From Microbacterium sp. Bi121 (GTDB lineage: Bacteria; Actinomycetota; Actinomycetes; Actinomycetales; Microbacteriaceae), in contig NZ_CAKKLJ010000002.1 of NCBI RefSeq assembly GCF_918698005.1, forward strand, positions 310,001 to 374,000: DNA of 64,000 bases, given 5' to 3'. Positions 1-11,524 of the stretch are shown piece by piece. The notes below the pieces were generated by a model that did not search any database, was not told the DNA's origin, and was given only the letters and a program-made list of their open reading frames with translations. Position 1 is the first letter of the stretch. Each line of letters begins with the position of its first letter. The translations under genes and the position numbers were made by a program.

Positions 1-1
1 C

Positions 2-538
2 CCGTTCCCGTCGCGTATCGCTGACGTGGGCGTGGCAAAGGATCTCGCATCCCATGACGTTGATCTCACCGCGTGGGTCGTGCAATCCGACTACGAGCGG
101 GTCTTCGCGCAGACCGCGTTTAAGTCCGGTCGTGAATACGAGGACATGATCACGATCACCGGGCGCACAGCATCCGGTGTGATCGTGAACAACATCGTGA
201 ACTGGCTGTCTCCGATGAAGGAGCGTGTCACGGTCGTCACGGGTGAGAAGGGCGCCTTCATCGCCGACACCTCCACAGGCGACCTCACGTTCTACGCCAA
301 CGGAACGATCCCGCTCGAGTGGGAGTCTGTGTCGTCGTTCCGAGGTGTGTCGGAGGGCGATGTCACGCGTTTCGCGTTCGCCAAGCGCGAGCCGTTGCGT
401 GTCGAGCACGAGAACTTCCGTGACGCCGTCCTGGGACAGCAGACCGATGTCGTCACGATGGAACAGGGACAGCGCACGCTCGTCGTCGTGGAAGCGGCCC
501 TGGAATCCGCCCGCGTCGGCGAGTCAGTGCACCTCTGA
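2..538 (+). CDS. Gfo/Idh/MocA-family oxidoreductase, C-terminal part
   Basis: The reading frame is open to the left edge, so the N-terminal Rossmann domain lies outside the window; codons can be read from base 2. The visible 178 residues contain the family's late motif (AKDLASHDVDL, resembling the D-x-x-x-H-D-x-D catalytic segment) followed by the alpha/beta C-terminal domain. Members are NAD(P)-dependent sugar or nucleotide-sugar dehydrogenases. Sitting at the head of a glycan gene run, it may act on a UDP-sugar (WlbA-like), but the substrate cannot be read from this fragment. It stops 3 bp before the next gene, so the two are probably co-transcribed. Confidence 0.8.
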   Translation, partial: PFPSRIADVGVAKDLASHDVDLTAWVVQSDYERVFAQTAFKSGREYEDMITITGRTASGVIVNNIVNWLSPMKERVTVVTGEKGAFIADTSTGDLTFYANGTIPLEWESVSSFRGVSEGDVTRFAFAKREPLRVEHENFRDAVLGQQTDVVTMEQGQRTLVVVEAALESARVGESVHL

Positions 539-541
539 GCC

Positions 542-2326
542 ATGCTCGAGATCTTTCGCACCCTGAGGCGGCTGCTGCCCCTGCTGCCGCCGTCCACGGG
601 CAGGTTCCTGACGGTCTTCGGCTTAGTGTCGGCGGTCCTCGCTCTGATCGATGTCACCGCGCTGATGCTGCTCGCGGTCGCCCTGGCGGGGACGGTCGCC
701 GGCACGGGTGCCTCGCTTCCGCTGGTGGGCAAAATTCCCCAGGACCAACTGGTGTGGCTGATCCTCATTCTGGCCGCGATCGTCATCGCGAAGTCCGCAG
801 CCAACGTCTGGTTGCAGTGGATCGCCACGCGCCGGTTCGCGAGCTACGAGCTGGCGGTCGGGCAGGAGCTGTTCGGCGCCTACATCCGCTCCTCGTGGAC
901 CGACCGGATATCGCGTAACAGCGCCCAGATCGTCGCTATGACCGACAGCGCGATCGCGAACGTCGTCGCGGGTTTCCTGCTGCCGATCACGACCTTGCCC
1001 GGCCTGCTCGTGACGTCTGTCGGGGTCGTCGCCGTCATCGTCGTGGCGCAGCCGCTGACAGCGCTGATCACGATCGTGTACCTCGGCGGTATCGCACTGC
1101 TGCAGTACTTCGTGCTCAGCGGGAAGACTCGCCAGGCCGCCAGGGTCGCCCGTGATTCCTCCCTTCGCGTTGCCGCTCTGATCTCGGGGATGATCGCCGC
1201 GCTGAAGGAGATCACGCTCCGTGACAAGGCGGACGAGGTGACTGCAGTGGTCGGCGCAACCCGTGCACGCACCTCGCAGGCGCGGGCGAATTCGAGCTTC
1301 CTATCCGCCGTGCCGCGATTCGTGTTCGATGCGGCCATCATCGGCGGGTTCATCGTCGTGGGCGGTGGAGCGTATCTCACCAACGGCGGTGACATGGGCG
1401 CAACGATCTCGGCGGTCGCACTCTTCGGCGTCGCCGGGTTCCGGCTCGTGCCCTCGCTGACTGGTTTTCAGACCGTGCTCACCCGCACGGTCACCGCGGC
1501 TCCGTACATCGAACTCGTCATCGCCGATATCGAGGCCTCGAAGAGATATCACGCCGACCGCGAGATGCTCGGGTACGAGCCGCTCCCGGCCCAGCCGCAA
1601 GCTCTGCGACTGGAGGACGTGTCATTCGCGTTCCCGGGCAGCGACGTCGCCGCCGTTCGCGATGTCTCCCTCGACATACCGCTCGGCAGCACGGTCGGCA
1701 TCGCCGGTGCCTCCGGTGCGGGTAAGTCGACGCTCGTCGACCTGCTCCTCGGTCTGCTCTCACCTACCGGGGGGGCCATCAGCGTCGACGACCGCCCGCT
1801 GGCCGATGTGCTGCGGGCGTGGCGGAGCCACGTCGGGTATGTGCCTCAGGAGGTCACTCTGTTCGATGGCAGCATCGCGCAAAACATCGCGCTGACGTGG
1901 AGCGACGATTACGACCGTGCTCGGGTCGAGGAGGCAGCACGTCGTGCGCAGCTGTGGAGCGTCATCGAGGGACGAGCCGATGGTCTCGACACCCGGGTGG
2001 GCGAGCGTGGCCTGAGCCTGTCCGGGGGGCAGAGGCAGCGTCTCGGCATCGCCCGCGCCCTCTACAACGAGCCCCTGGTGCTCGTGCTCGATGAGGCGAC
2101 CAGCGCCTTGGATACCAAGACCGAGGCCGATGTCGCCGAGGCGATCCGGGAACTGCACGGCGACGTGACGGTCATTGCCGTCGCGCACCGCCTCAGCACC
2201 ATCCGCGACTCCGATCAGATCATCTTCATGCAGGACGGCACGATAGGCGCCCAGGGCACGTTCGACGAGGTCGTCGCGACCAACCCGGCGTTCGCGGCGC
2301 AGGCACGTCTGGCGGGTCTCGCGTGA
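542..2326 (+). CDS. ABC exporter, fused membrane and ATPase domains (flippase-like)
   Basis: A 594-residue half-transporter. The N-terminal ~330 residues carry about six hydrophobic segments (type IV exporter fold) and the C-terminal part is a nucleotide-binding domain. Walker A is GASGAGKST at residues 389-397 (K395), the signature LSGGQ starts at 493, and Walker B has D517-E518. The arrangement matches PglK/MsbA-type lipid-linked oligosaccharide flippases. Flanking genes are sugar-modifying and glycosyltransferase genes, so a lipid-linked glycan is the likely cargo; this is inference. It starts 3 bp after the oxidoreductase stop and ends in a GTGA overlap with the next gene, indicating a translationally coupled operon. 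Confidence 0.9.
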   Translation: MLEIFRTLRRLLPLLPPSTGRFLTVFGLVSAVLALIDVTALMLLAVALAGTVAGTGASLPLVGKIPQDQLVWLILILAAIVIAKSAANVWLQWIATRRFASYELAVGQELFGAYIRSSWTDRISRNSAQIVAMTDSAIANVVAGFLLPITTLPGLLVTSVGVVAVIVVAQPLTALITIVYLGGIALLQYFVLSGKTRQAARVARDSSLRVAALISGMIAALKEITLRDKADEVTAVVGATRARTSQARANSSFLSAVPRFVFDAAIIGGFIVVGGGAYLTNGGDMGATISAVALFGVAGFRLVPSLTGFQTVLTRTVTAAPYIELVIADIEASKRYHADREMLGYEPLPAQPQALRLEDVSFAFPGSDVAAVRDVSLDIPLGSTVGIAGASGAGKSTLVDLLLGLLSPTGGAISVDDRPLADVLRAWRSHVGYVPQEVTLFDGSIAQNIALTWSDDYDRARVEEAARRAQLWSVIEGRADGLDTRVGERGLSLSGGQRQRLGIARALYNEPLVLVLDEATSALDTKTEADVAEAIRELHGDVTVIAVAHRLSTIRDSDQIIFMQDGTIGAQGTFDEVVATNPAFAAQARLAGLA

Positions 2327-2733
2327 ACGTGGTCGTCGTGACGACGCGCGCTCCGACCAGTCAGCCGCTGGGTGATCTGTCGGACACGGTGCGTGTTCGC
2401 TGGATGATGCCCACGGGCGGAGTGCACTCGTCGGCAGAGGTGCTGGTCATCGCGCAGCCGCATGGACCCGTCGCGCGCGCGGCGGATCGCATCTCGAGGA
2501 TGCTGTCGCGGAACGCAGCTGCGCGGATGCTTCTGCGGATGTCTCCGCTGGATCCGGGCGCGCGATTCTGGCGCGCGGTTCGCGGTGACGCGCGCGTGCG
2601 CGAGTTCCTCTGCGGAGTCGACCTGCTGGTCGCCGGCGACCGCGACGCCAACTTCACCTGCTGGCAGCTCGCGCGCCGCGCGGATCTCCGTGCAGTGAGC
2701 GGCTATGCGGCGGCGAAGCAGGAAGTACCGTGA
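2323..2733 (+). CDS. Small protein of unknown function
   Basis: A 136-residue protein squeezed between the exporter and the first GT-B glycosyltransferase, joined to both by GTGA 4-bp overlaps (2323-2326 and 2730-2733). That supports real translation although I do not recognise the family. It begins with a beta-strand-like VVVVTTRAP segment reminiscent of the first strand of a GT-B domain and has an Arg-rich middle, but no membrane segment and no cofactor motif. It could be a remnant N-terminal half of a glycosyltransferase or a dedicated partner of the neighbouring enzymes. Only the operon context suggests a role in glycan synthesis. Confidence 0.6.
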   Translation: MNVVVVTTRAPTSQPLGDLSDTVRVRWMMPTGGVHSSAEVLVIAQPHGPVARAADRISRMLSRNAAARMLLRMSPLDPGARFWRAVRGDARVREFLCGVDLLVAGDRDANFTCWQLARRADLRAVSGYAAAKQEVP

Positions 2734-4046
2734 GAGGCGGGCCGATGAGACGACCCCACCTGCTGTACACAGCGTGGAGCTTTCCCCCGAGCCGTGCGGG
2801 CGGGGTGTACCGGGCGCTCGCAACAGTCAATGCGTTCGCGCGCGCGGGCTGGGATGTCACTGTACTCACCGTTCCGCGTGCGGTCTTCGAGACCAGCACC
2901 GGTATCGACCCGTCCCTCGAGGAGACGGTGGATCCGGGCGTTCGAGTGGTGCGCGTCGACCCACACGCCACTGCGCATCGCAACGATCTGCGGGCGTGGA
3001 GTCGACTGCGCGCGCGCAACATCGAGCTCTGGCGCGGTATCGATCGACTGCGCGATCTTCGAAGTTTTCCCGAGCTCACCTACGGTCGCTGGCGTCCCGA
3101 GCTGGAGAGGGCAGCGGCGCGCGTGCACGCAGCGCATCCGGTCGACCTGTGCATCGGAACCGCGAACCCGAACGTGGACTTCTCGACTGGAGCGTACCTC
3201 GCGCGTCGCTACGAGATCCCGTATGTGATGGACTACCGCGACGCGTGGACGCTGGACGTGTTCAGCGGCGAGACTCTCCACAGCTGGATCCCCGGAGTGG
3301 CGCGCCTCGAGCGCAGGCTCCTGTCGTCCGCGACCGAGGTGTGGTTCGTCAATGATCCGATCCGAGCGTGGCATGAGCGTCGGTACGGTCGAGGCGACCG
3401 GATGCACGTCGTGGCGAACGGCTTCGACGAGTATGAGGTGCCGCTCACCGCGCCCGTTCGACCGGATCGGGTGAATGGACTGGTCTTCGGCTACATCGGC
3501 ACAGTGACGGATCAGGTTCCGATCGCGCCGCTACTGCAGGGCTGGCGCTTGGCCAGAGAACGCGGCGATGTGCCCGCGTCCGCTCAACTCGTGATCCACG
3601 GGTACCTGGGCCACACCGGCGACGGTGCCGCCTCGGGAGTGCTGGGTGAGTTCGCGGCGGACGGCGTGAGCTTCCTCGGGCCCGTGAGCAAGTCGCGGAT
3701 CGGCGAGGCCTACGCAGATTTCGACGCCTTGGTGCTTGCGCTCGGTACCGGCAAGTACGTCACCAGCGGAAAGGTCTATGAGTACGCGGCAACCGGTATC
3801 CCGATCATCTCGGTGCACGACCCTGGTAACGCGGCCACGGACGTCATCCAAGGCGCTCCTGGTTGGGTCGGCGCCCGATCACTCGGTGCGTCCGACATCG
3901 CCGATGCGCTGGGTGAGACAGCAGGCATTGCTGCGTGCCAGAGTCCCGAGGAGCGGGCGAAAGCGCAGGCCTGGGGCTCGCGCTACGCGCGCCACGCGCA
4001 GCTGGCTCCGCGGATCGAAGCCCTGCGGCGGGTGGTGCGACCATGA
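2730..4046 (+). CDS. GT-B glycosyltransferase (GT4-like)
   Basis: A 438-residue enzyme with two Rossmann-like halves. The N-terminal half starts with a glycine-rich donor/acceptor loop (FPPSRAGGVYR) and includes DYRDAWTLDVF, common in GT4 enzymes. The C-terminal half has the nucleotide-sugar site region (SGKVYEYAATGIPII). The GTG at 2730 forms a GTGA overlap with the preceding gene; an in-frame ATG at 2745 with a GAGAGG sequence just upstream is a possible alternative start. It belongs to a run of three consecutive GT-B enzymes with overlapping ends, which probably add successive sugars to a lipid-linked glycan at the inner membrane face. Donor and linkage are unknown. Confidence 0.85.
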   Translation: MRGGPMRRPHLLYTAWSFPPSRAGGVYRALATVNAFARAGWDVTVLTVPRAVFETSTGIDPSLEETVDPGVRVVRVDPHATAHRNDLRAWSRLRARNIELWRGIDRLRDLRSFPELTYGRWRPELERAAARVHAAHPVDLCIGTANPNVDFSTGAYLARRYEIPYVMDYRDAWTLDVFSGETLHSWIPGVARLERRLLSSATEVWFVNDPIRAWHERRYGRGDRMHVVANGFDEYEVPLTAPVRPDRVNGLVFGYIGTVTDQVPIAPLLQGWRLARERGDVPASAQLVIHGYLGHTGDGAASGVLGEFAADGVSFLGPVSKSRIGEAYADFDALVLALGTGKYVTSGKVYEYAATGIPIISVHDPGNAATDVIQGAPGWVGARSLGASDIADALGETAGIAACQSPEERAKAQAWGSRYARHAQLAPRIEALRRVVRP

Positions 4047-5212
4047 ACACGACGCGGATCGCTCTGACGAAGGGGTCACTGCGGATTCCCCCGACCTATT
4101 TCGCCGTGCAGCATGCTCTCGCGCTCGCCGATGACTTCGACTTCAGGATGTTCACGATGGCCGCCGAGGTCACCGACGCGGATGTGCTGCGGGGGATCCG
4201 AGTAGAAGACGCGTCGGCCGGTTCGCTCGTGCCGTCGCGACGGCTCTCCTGGAGCCGTCGCGAGCGGGCCCTCCCGCTGCTCTTCGGGCGCATGAGACGT
4301 CAGATCCAGCAGTTTGCACCGGAAGTGGTGCACCAGCACTTCGCGAACTGGTCGCAGCCGGCCGTCGCGGCATCACGCCGGCTCGGCGTGCCTCTCCTGC
4401 TCACCGTTCATGGTGCAGACGTGTATGTGCCGCTGACCCCGCTCTCCGAGCGGAACGCGTTCGGCAAGCCCATGCTCCGGTGGCACCAACGCACTGTGAC
4501 GAGGGCATTCGACGCCTCGACGCGGATTCTCGCGGTGAGCGAGTATCTCGCGGGCATGGTTGTCAGAGCCGGAGCCGATTCGGCGCGGGTGGAGGTGCAC
4601 TACCAGGGCGTCGATACCGACCTCTATCGCCCTGCAGCTGCCGTGCGCGACGGGATTCCGCGGGTCGTCTTCGTCGGCGCGCTCTCTCCGGCGAAGGGGG
4701 TGCGCGACCTTATCCGCGCATCCATCGACATCGTCGGTGGCGTTCCTCACGAGCTCGTCCTCGTCGGCGACGGGGCGCTGCGCGCGGAAGCTGAGGCCGC
4801 GGCCGCTGAGCACTCCCATATCGACGTGCGCGGGCCGGTCGACCGAGCTGGCGTCCGCGACGCGCTTTCGGGTGCGTCGGTCTTCGTTCTTCCTACGCAA
4901 CGGTACGGTCGCTGGCGCGAGGCCGCAGGCCTTGTGTCGCTGGAGGCGCAGGCGTCCGGTGTCCCGGCGATTGTCTACGATTCAGGGGGAGCGGCCGAGA
5001 TGCTCGAAGACGGCAGCACGGGCGTCGTCGTGCCAGAGGGAGATATCCCGGCGCTCGGTGATGCGATCCGCTCCGTGCTCGCCCTGCCGGGTGCCGACTG
5101 GAGGGCCATGAGCGCCAGGGCCAGGGACTTCGTCGTCGAGAAGCGGAGCCTGCGCACCAGCGCTGCTGAGCTGTCCGCGCACTATCGCGATCTGACCGAG
5201 GAGCACTCATGA
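4043..5212 (+). CDS. Glycosyltransferase family 4
   Basis: A 389-residue GT-B enzyme. The ATG at 4043 overlaps the previous stop (ATGA) and is preferred over longer in-frame extensions, which are the out-of-frame shadow of the upstream gene. Motifs include HQHFANWSQPAV and LTVHGADVYV in the acceptor domain, FVGALSPAKGVRDLI at the start of the donor domain, and a typical E-x7-E region (EAAGLVSLEAQASGVPAIV) that binds the nucleotide sugar. It has no transmembrane helix and is expected to be peripheral on the cytoplasmic membrane. It is the second of three adjacent glycosyltransferases; specificity cannot be inferred. Confidence 0.9.
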   Translation: MNTTRIALTKGSLRIPPTYFAVQHALALADDFDFRMFTMAAEVTDADVLRGIRVEDASAGSLVPSRRLSWSRRERALPLLFGRMRRQIQQFAPEVVHQHFANWSQPAVAASRRLGVPLLLTVHGADVYVPLTPLSERNAFGKPMLRWHQRTVTRAFDASTRILAVSEYLAGMVVRAGADSARVEVHYQGVDTDLYRPAAAVRDGIPRVVFVGALSPAKGVRDLIRASIDIVGGVPHELVLVGDGALRAEAEAAAAEHSHIDVRGPVDRAGVRDALSGASVFVLPTQRYGRWREAAGLVSLEAQASGVPAIVYDSGGAAEMLEDGSTGVVVPEGDIPALGDAIRSVLALPGADWRAMSARARDFVVEKRSLRTSAAELSAHYRDLTEEHS

Positions 5213-6348
5213 CCCGCCCGCGCATCCTCTGCATCTCCTTCTCGGACATCCGCAGCGACGCCCGCGTCCTGAGGCAGCTGGAGGTGCTCGCCCGACATGG
5301 CGACGTCACCACCCTGTCGTACGGCGACCGCCCGGACGCCGCCGCGGATCATCTCTCGATTCCGAGCGAGCTGCCCTCACTGCCGCAGACGCCCGTCGGC
5401 GTCGTCAAACTCGCGCTGCGTCGATTCCGATCCGTCGCCATGGAGGCACCTGCCGTGAAGGCAGCCAGGGCACTTCTGGGCGGCCGGGAGTTCGACATCG
5501 TGGTGGCCAACGAGGCACGCGCGCTTCCTCTCGCCTTCGAGGTGGCGGGGGCACCGAAGATCTGGTGCGATCTGCACGAGTGGGCGCCGGAGGAGCGGAC
5601 GCATGTGCTGTCGTGGCGTGTTCTGGTCGCGCCGTTCATGACTTGGGTATGCGCGCAGTATCTCCCGCGAGCGGATGCCGCGACGACTGTGAACGCGTCG
5701 ATCGCGCAGATGTACGAGGAGCAGTTCGGAGTCCGCTGCGAGATCGTCCGGAACGCCATCGAGTACCGGCCGGAACTCTCGCCGTCGCCTGCGGCGGACA
5801 GCATCCGTCTGGTGCACAGCGGTGGGGCGGTGCCGGGGCGCAACCTGGAGGCGATCATCGATGCCGTCGACCTGCTCGGCGACGGGCACACCCTTGACCT
5901 CTACCTGGTGAAGTCCAGGCAGGCGGATGCCTATTGGCGCCAGCTGGTCGCTCGCGTCGAAGCGAGCCCCCGTACGCAGCTGCACGCCGCGGTGGCACCT
6001 GACGATCTGCCGGCGACGCTGAATCCCTACGACCTCGGTGTCTTCGCGCTGCCGCACCATACGCCGAACCACCGGCTGATGCTGCCGAACAAGTTCTTCG
6101 ATTTCGTCCAGGCGCGCCTCGGCTTCGTCTTCGGCTCGGCGGTCGAGACCGACCGACTCATCAATGAGAATGGTCTCGGTGTCATCGTGCCCGGATACTC
6201 CGCGGAAGATCTGGCGGACGCAATTCGCGGTCTGACCGCAGATCAGATCGCCGGCTTCAAGTTGGCTGCCGACCGTGTCGCCGAACGGCTGTCTTCGAAG
6301 TCCGATGTGCTCGTCGAAGACGAGATTCTGCGCAGGCTCGTGGCGTAG
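5209..6348 (+). CDS. GT-B glycosyltransferase (third of the run)
   Basis: A 379-residue protein starting in an ATGA overlap at 5209. The N-terminal half has the pattern VANEARALPLAFEVAG followed by CDLHEWAPEE, as seen in GT4-like enzymes. The C-terminal half includes HSGGAVPGRNLEAII and LPNKFFDFVQARLGFVFG, the usual position of the sugar-nucleotide loop. It closes the first transcriptional block: a palindrome overlaps its stop codon and the next gene has its own -10 element. It probably elongates the same glycan as its two upstream neighbours. Confidence 0.85.
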   Translation: MTRPRILCISFSDIRSDARVLRQLEVLARHGDVTTLSYGDRPDAAADHLSIPSELPSLPQTPVGVVKLALRRFRSVAMEAPAVKAARALLGGREFDIVVANEARALPLAFEVAGAPKIWCDLHEWAPEERTHVLSWRVLVAPFMTWVCAQYLPRADAATTVNASIAQMYEEQFGVRCEIVRNAIEYRPELSPSPAADSIRLVHSGGAVPGRNLEAIIDAVDLLGDGHTLDLYLVKSRQADAYWRQLVARVEASPRTQLHAAVAPDDLPATLNPYDLGVFALPHHTPNHRLMLPNKFFDFVQARLGFVFGSAVETDRLINENGLGVIVPGYSAEDLADAIRGLTADQIAGFKLAADRVAERLSSKSDVLVEDEILRRLVA

Positions 6349-6374
6349 ACCGCGCGCGTGCGTGCGCGGTCTAC
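6345..6374 (+). terminator. Hairpin at the end of the glycosyltransferase operon
   Basis: An 11-bp perfect inverted repeat (GTAGACCGCGC / GCGCGGTCTAC) with an 8-base loop. The left arm contains the stop codon of the upstream glycosyltransferase. There is no T-run after it, so it is a hairpin-only terminator or a pause/stability element. Confidence 0.55.
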
Positions 6375-6418
6375 CATCCGCGATGCGCGTGGTCCATCGG
6401 AGGATCAGACGGGCACCC

Positions 6419-6424
6419 TAAGAT
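6419..6424 (+). promoter_or_regulatory. -10 element TAAGAT of wecB, leaderless
   Basis: TAAGAT ends 7 bases before base 6431, placing the expected transcription start at 6431-6432, directly on the GTG start codon of wecB. No convincing -35 hexamer is visible. The geometry is the same as at many other genes in this window. Confidence 0.55.
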
Positions 6425-6431
6425 TGACGCC

Positions 6432-7502
6432 GTGAAGATCGTCAGTGTCGTGGGCGCGCGCCCGCAGTTCGTCAAGCTCGCTCCCATCCACAAGGCGGCG
6501 CTCGCCGCCGGGGTGGAGCACATCATCGTGCACACCGGACAGCACTACGACCCGATGCTGTCGGACGTGTTCTTCGACGACCTGGGCATCGGCGCGCCAG
6601 ACGTGCACCTGGGCGTCGGGAGCGGGTCGCACGGGGTGCAGACCGGATCGATGCTCGCGGCCCTCGACGCAGTGTTCGACGAGCATCGGCCCGACTGGGT
6701 GCTCGTCTACGGCGACACGAACTCGACGGTCGCGGCAGCCCTCAGCGCGGTGAAGATGCATATCCCCGTCGCGCACCTGGAAGCCGGCCTGCGCAGTTTC
6801 AACCGGCGGATGCCCGAAGAGCACAACCGCGTCATGACCGACCACGCGGCAGACCTGCTGCTGGCTCCGACCCAGGTGGCAGTCGACCACCTTGCGACCG
6901 AGGGGCTGGCCGGCCGGACTGTGCTCGTAGGCGACGTCATGACCGACGTGCTCTTCGAGGTTCGCGACGATGTCGCCGGTCGACCTTCCGCGCTGCTGGA
7001 GGAGTTGGGCCTGACCCGTGGCGGGTACTACGTCGCGACGATCCATCGAGCCGAGAACACCGATGATCCGGATCGTCTTCGGGACGTGGTAGCCGGTCTG
7101 GCCGGGCTCGACAAGCCTGTGGTTCTTCTCGCCCACCCGCGGGTCGTCGCCAAGGCCGCTTCACACGACATCCAGCTCATGGAGGGATCTTTGATCGCAC
7201 ACGCACCTCTGGCGTACCCCGAGCTCATCGCCGCCGCGCTCTCGAGCGCAGGTGTCGTCACCGACTCCGGCGGCCTCCAGAAGGAGGCGTTCTTGTTGGG
7301 TGTCCCGTGCACGACGGTGCGCACGGAGACCGAGTGGGTCGAGACGGTTCAACTGGGATGGAACGTCCTCGCGAACAGCGCCGAAGAGATCGCCGCGGCC
7401 GTGACGCGGCCTCGGCCTATCGCTACTGACGCGGCACCGTACGGTGATGGCCACGCAGCGGAGCGCGTGATCAGCGAGCTCCTCGACGCTGCCGAAGCCT
7501 GA
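6432..7502 (+). CDS. wecB: UDP-N-acetylglucosamine 2-epimerase (non-hydrolysing)
   Basis: A 356-residue enzyme that interconverts UDP-GlcNAc and UDP-ManNAc in the cytoplasm. It shows the hallmark N-terminus VGARPQFVKLAP, then YGDTNSTVA, LEAGLRSF and MPEEHNRVMTDHAAD, which carry the catalytic Lys, Asp and Glu residues of the family. The C-terminal half has TIHRAENTD (catalytic His region) and TDSGGLQKEAFLLGVPC, the UDP-binding signature. Length is normal. With the following dehydrogenase it should supply UDP-ManNAcA, the usual two-step route in enterobacterial common antigen and teichuronic-type polymers. The GTG start is supported by the leaderless -10 element just upstream. Confidence 0.95.
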   Translation: MKIVSVVGARPQFVKLAPIHKAALAAGVEHIIVHTGQHYDPMLSDVFFDDLGIGAPDVHLGVGSGSHGVQTGSMLAALDAVFDEHRPDWVLVYGDTNSTVAAALSAVKMHIPVAHLEAGLRSFNRRMPEEHNRVMTDHAADLLLAPTQVAVDHLATEGLAGRTVLVGDVMTDVLFEVRDDVAGRPSALLEELGLTRGGYYVATIHRAENTDDPDRLRDVVAGLAGLDKPVVLLAHPRVVAKAASHDIQLMEGSLIAHAPLAYPELIAAALSSAGVVTDSGGLQKEAFLLGVPCTTVRTETEWVETVQLGWNVLANSAEEIAAAVTRPRPIATDAAPYGDGHAAERVISELLDAAEA

Positions 7503-7535
7503 GTCTGCCTGAGCGTCCGCCACACCTTCGCCCCG

Positions 7536-7541
7536 TAGACT
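7536..7541 (+). promoter_or_regulatory. -10 element TAGACT of wecC, leaderless
   Basis: TAGACT is followed 7-8 bases later by the ATG at 7549, so the mRNA should start at or next to the start codon. No Shine-Dalgarno sequence precedes the gene. Confidence 0.55.
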
Positions 7542-7548
7542 GGATCTC

Positions 7549-9980
<2,432 letters not shown>

Positions 9981-9990
9981 ACTCAGAATC

Positions 9991-10785
9991 GTGAGTCACG
10001 CTGCTGTCGGGGCGCCGGGAACGCCCCGGCGGTATCTGCATTCGTTGTGGTTGCTGTCTGCCCGCGACCTGAAGGTTCGTTACTCGACGAGCTTCCTCGG
10101 ATACCTCTGGTCCGTCCTCGATCCGCTCGTCATGAGTGCGATCTACTGGTTCGTGTTCACCCAGATCTTCAAGCGCGACGTCGGTGAAGATCCGTATATC
10201 GTGTTCCTGATCAGCGCACTGCTGCCGTGGGTGTGGTTCAACTCTTCGGTGTCGGATTTCACAAAGGCATTCAAGCGCGACTCCAGACTGGTGCGCTCAA
10301 CGAACATCCCTCGTTCGATCTGGGTCAACCGCATCGTCCTCAGCAAGGGGATGGAGTTCCTGTTCTCGCTCCCTGTGCTCGTACTCTTCGCGGTGTTCTC
10401 GCCCGGGACACAGTTCGGGTGGGGCATCCTGTGGTTCCCCGTGGCCATGCTTCTCCAGGTGATCCTGCTCGTCGGACTCGGGATGCTCGTCGCACCGCTC
10501 TGCGCGCTGTATTCCGACCTGGAGCGCACCACAGGACTGATCCTGCGAGCACTCTTCTACGCCACACCCATCATCTACAGCGTGAACAACCTGCCGGGCC
10601 CGTTCGAGACGATCGGATCCTTCAATCCGCTGGCGGGCATCTTCACCCTCTATCGGATGGCCTTCTTCCCCGACCAGTGGCACACGAACACCGTGGTCAT
10701 CGGTGCGGTCATGAGCATTCTGATCTTCGTTCTCGGCTCGTGGGTGTTCCGCACGCTCGAGCGTCCCGTGCTGAAGGAGCTGTGA
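9991..10785 (+). CDS. wzm: ABC-2 type polysaccharide export permease (Wzm/TagG-like)
   Basis: A 264-residue inner-membrane protein with about six transmembrane segments. The N-terminal RYLHSLWLLSARDLKVRYS amphipathic region before the first helix is typical of Wzm/TagG/RfbA permeases that export undecaprenyl-linked polysaccharides. The start at GTG 9991 is chosen because longer frames run through the glf reading frame and because a -10 element precedes this codon. It ends in a TGATG overlap with the ATPase gene. The family relation to mycobacterial Rv3783, the galactan exporter permease, is suggested by the neighbouring glf and GlfT genes. Confidence 0.92.
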   Translation: MSHAAVGAPGTPRRYLHSLWLLSARDLKVRYSTSFLGYLWSVLDPLVMSAIYWFVFTQIFKRDVGEDPYIVFLISALLPWVWFNSSVSDFTKAFKRDSRLVRSTNIPRSIWVNRIVLSKGMEFLFSLPVLVLFAVFSPGTQFGWGILWFPVAMLLQVILLVGLGMLVAPLCALYSDLERTTGLILRALFYATPIIYSVNNLPGPFETIGSFNPLAGIFTLYRMAFFPDQWHTNTVVIGAVMSILIFVLGSWVFRTLERPVLKEL

Positions 10786-11522
10786 TGTCTGCCGCGATCG
10801 ACGTCCAGAGACTCGGCGTCCATTTCCGTCGCAATCGTCGGGGACGGCGAAGCTTCAAGGACATGTTCGCGGGCGCGTCACGCCGTAGCCGCCCCGGCGA
10901 GTTCTGGGCGCTGCGCGACGTCTCATTCACCGTTCAGCAGGGCGAATCGATCGGCGTGGTGGGCCGCAACGGCCAAGGCAAGTCGACACTGTTGCGGCTT
11001 GTCGCCGGGGTCCTGCTCCCCGATGAGGGCTCAGTCACCGTGCATGGGGGAGTGGCCCCACTGATCGAACTCACCGGCGGCTTCGTCGGCGATCTCACGG
11101 TTCGTGAGAACGTGCGGATGACCGCCGGGCTGCACGGCATGTCGAAGGCGGAGATCGCACGTCGGTACGACGAGATGATCGCGTTCGCGGAGCTGGAGGA
11201 CTTCCAGGAGACCCCCTACAAGCACTTGTCCAACGGTATGAAAGTGCGGCTCGCGTTCTCGGTCGTGTCACAGCTCAACGAGCCGATCCTCCTGGTCGAT
11301 GAGGTCCTGGCGGTCGGCGACAAGGCGTTCCGTGACAAGTGCTACCAGCGCATCGACGAGCTGCTCGCCGAGGGGCGCACGCTGTTCTTCGTCAGCCACA
11401 ATGAGCGCGACCTTCGCCGCTTCTGCAAGCGTGGCCTCTACCTCAACAAGGGCGCGCTGGTGCTGGATGCCGGGATCGACGAGGTCCTCGACCGCTACAA
11501 CGCCGACTCCGGCGTGAAGTGA
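10785..11522 (+). CDS. wzt: ABC transporter ATPase for polysaccharide export (Wzt/TagH-like)
   Basis: A 245-residue ATPase partner of the preceding permease, beginning at the ATG that overlaps its stop. Walker A is GRNGQGKS at 60-67 (K66), the atypical signature LSNGM at 148-152 is characteristic of the Wzt/TagH class, and Walker B has D172-E173. There is no C-terminal carbohydrate-binding domain like that of E. coli O8/O9 Wzt, so recognition of a chain-end modification is unlikely; Rv3781 and TagH-core proteins are the closer model. It is the last plus-strand gene of the cluster and ends only 2 bp from the converging minus-strand run. Confidence 0.93.
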   Translation: MSAAIDVQRLGVHFRRNRRGRRSFKDMFAGASRRSRPGEFWALRDVSFTVQQGESIGVVGRNGQGKSTLLRLVAGVLLPDEGSVTVHGGVAPLIELTGGFVGDLTVRENVRMTAGLHGMSKAEIARRYDEMIAFAELEDFQETPYKHLSNGMKVRLAFSVVSQLNEPILLVDEVLAVGDKAFRDKCYQRIDELLAEGRTLFFVSHNERDLRRFCKRGLYLNKGALVLDAGIDEVLDRYNADSGVK

Positions 11523-11524
11523 TT

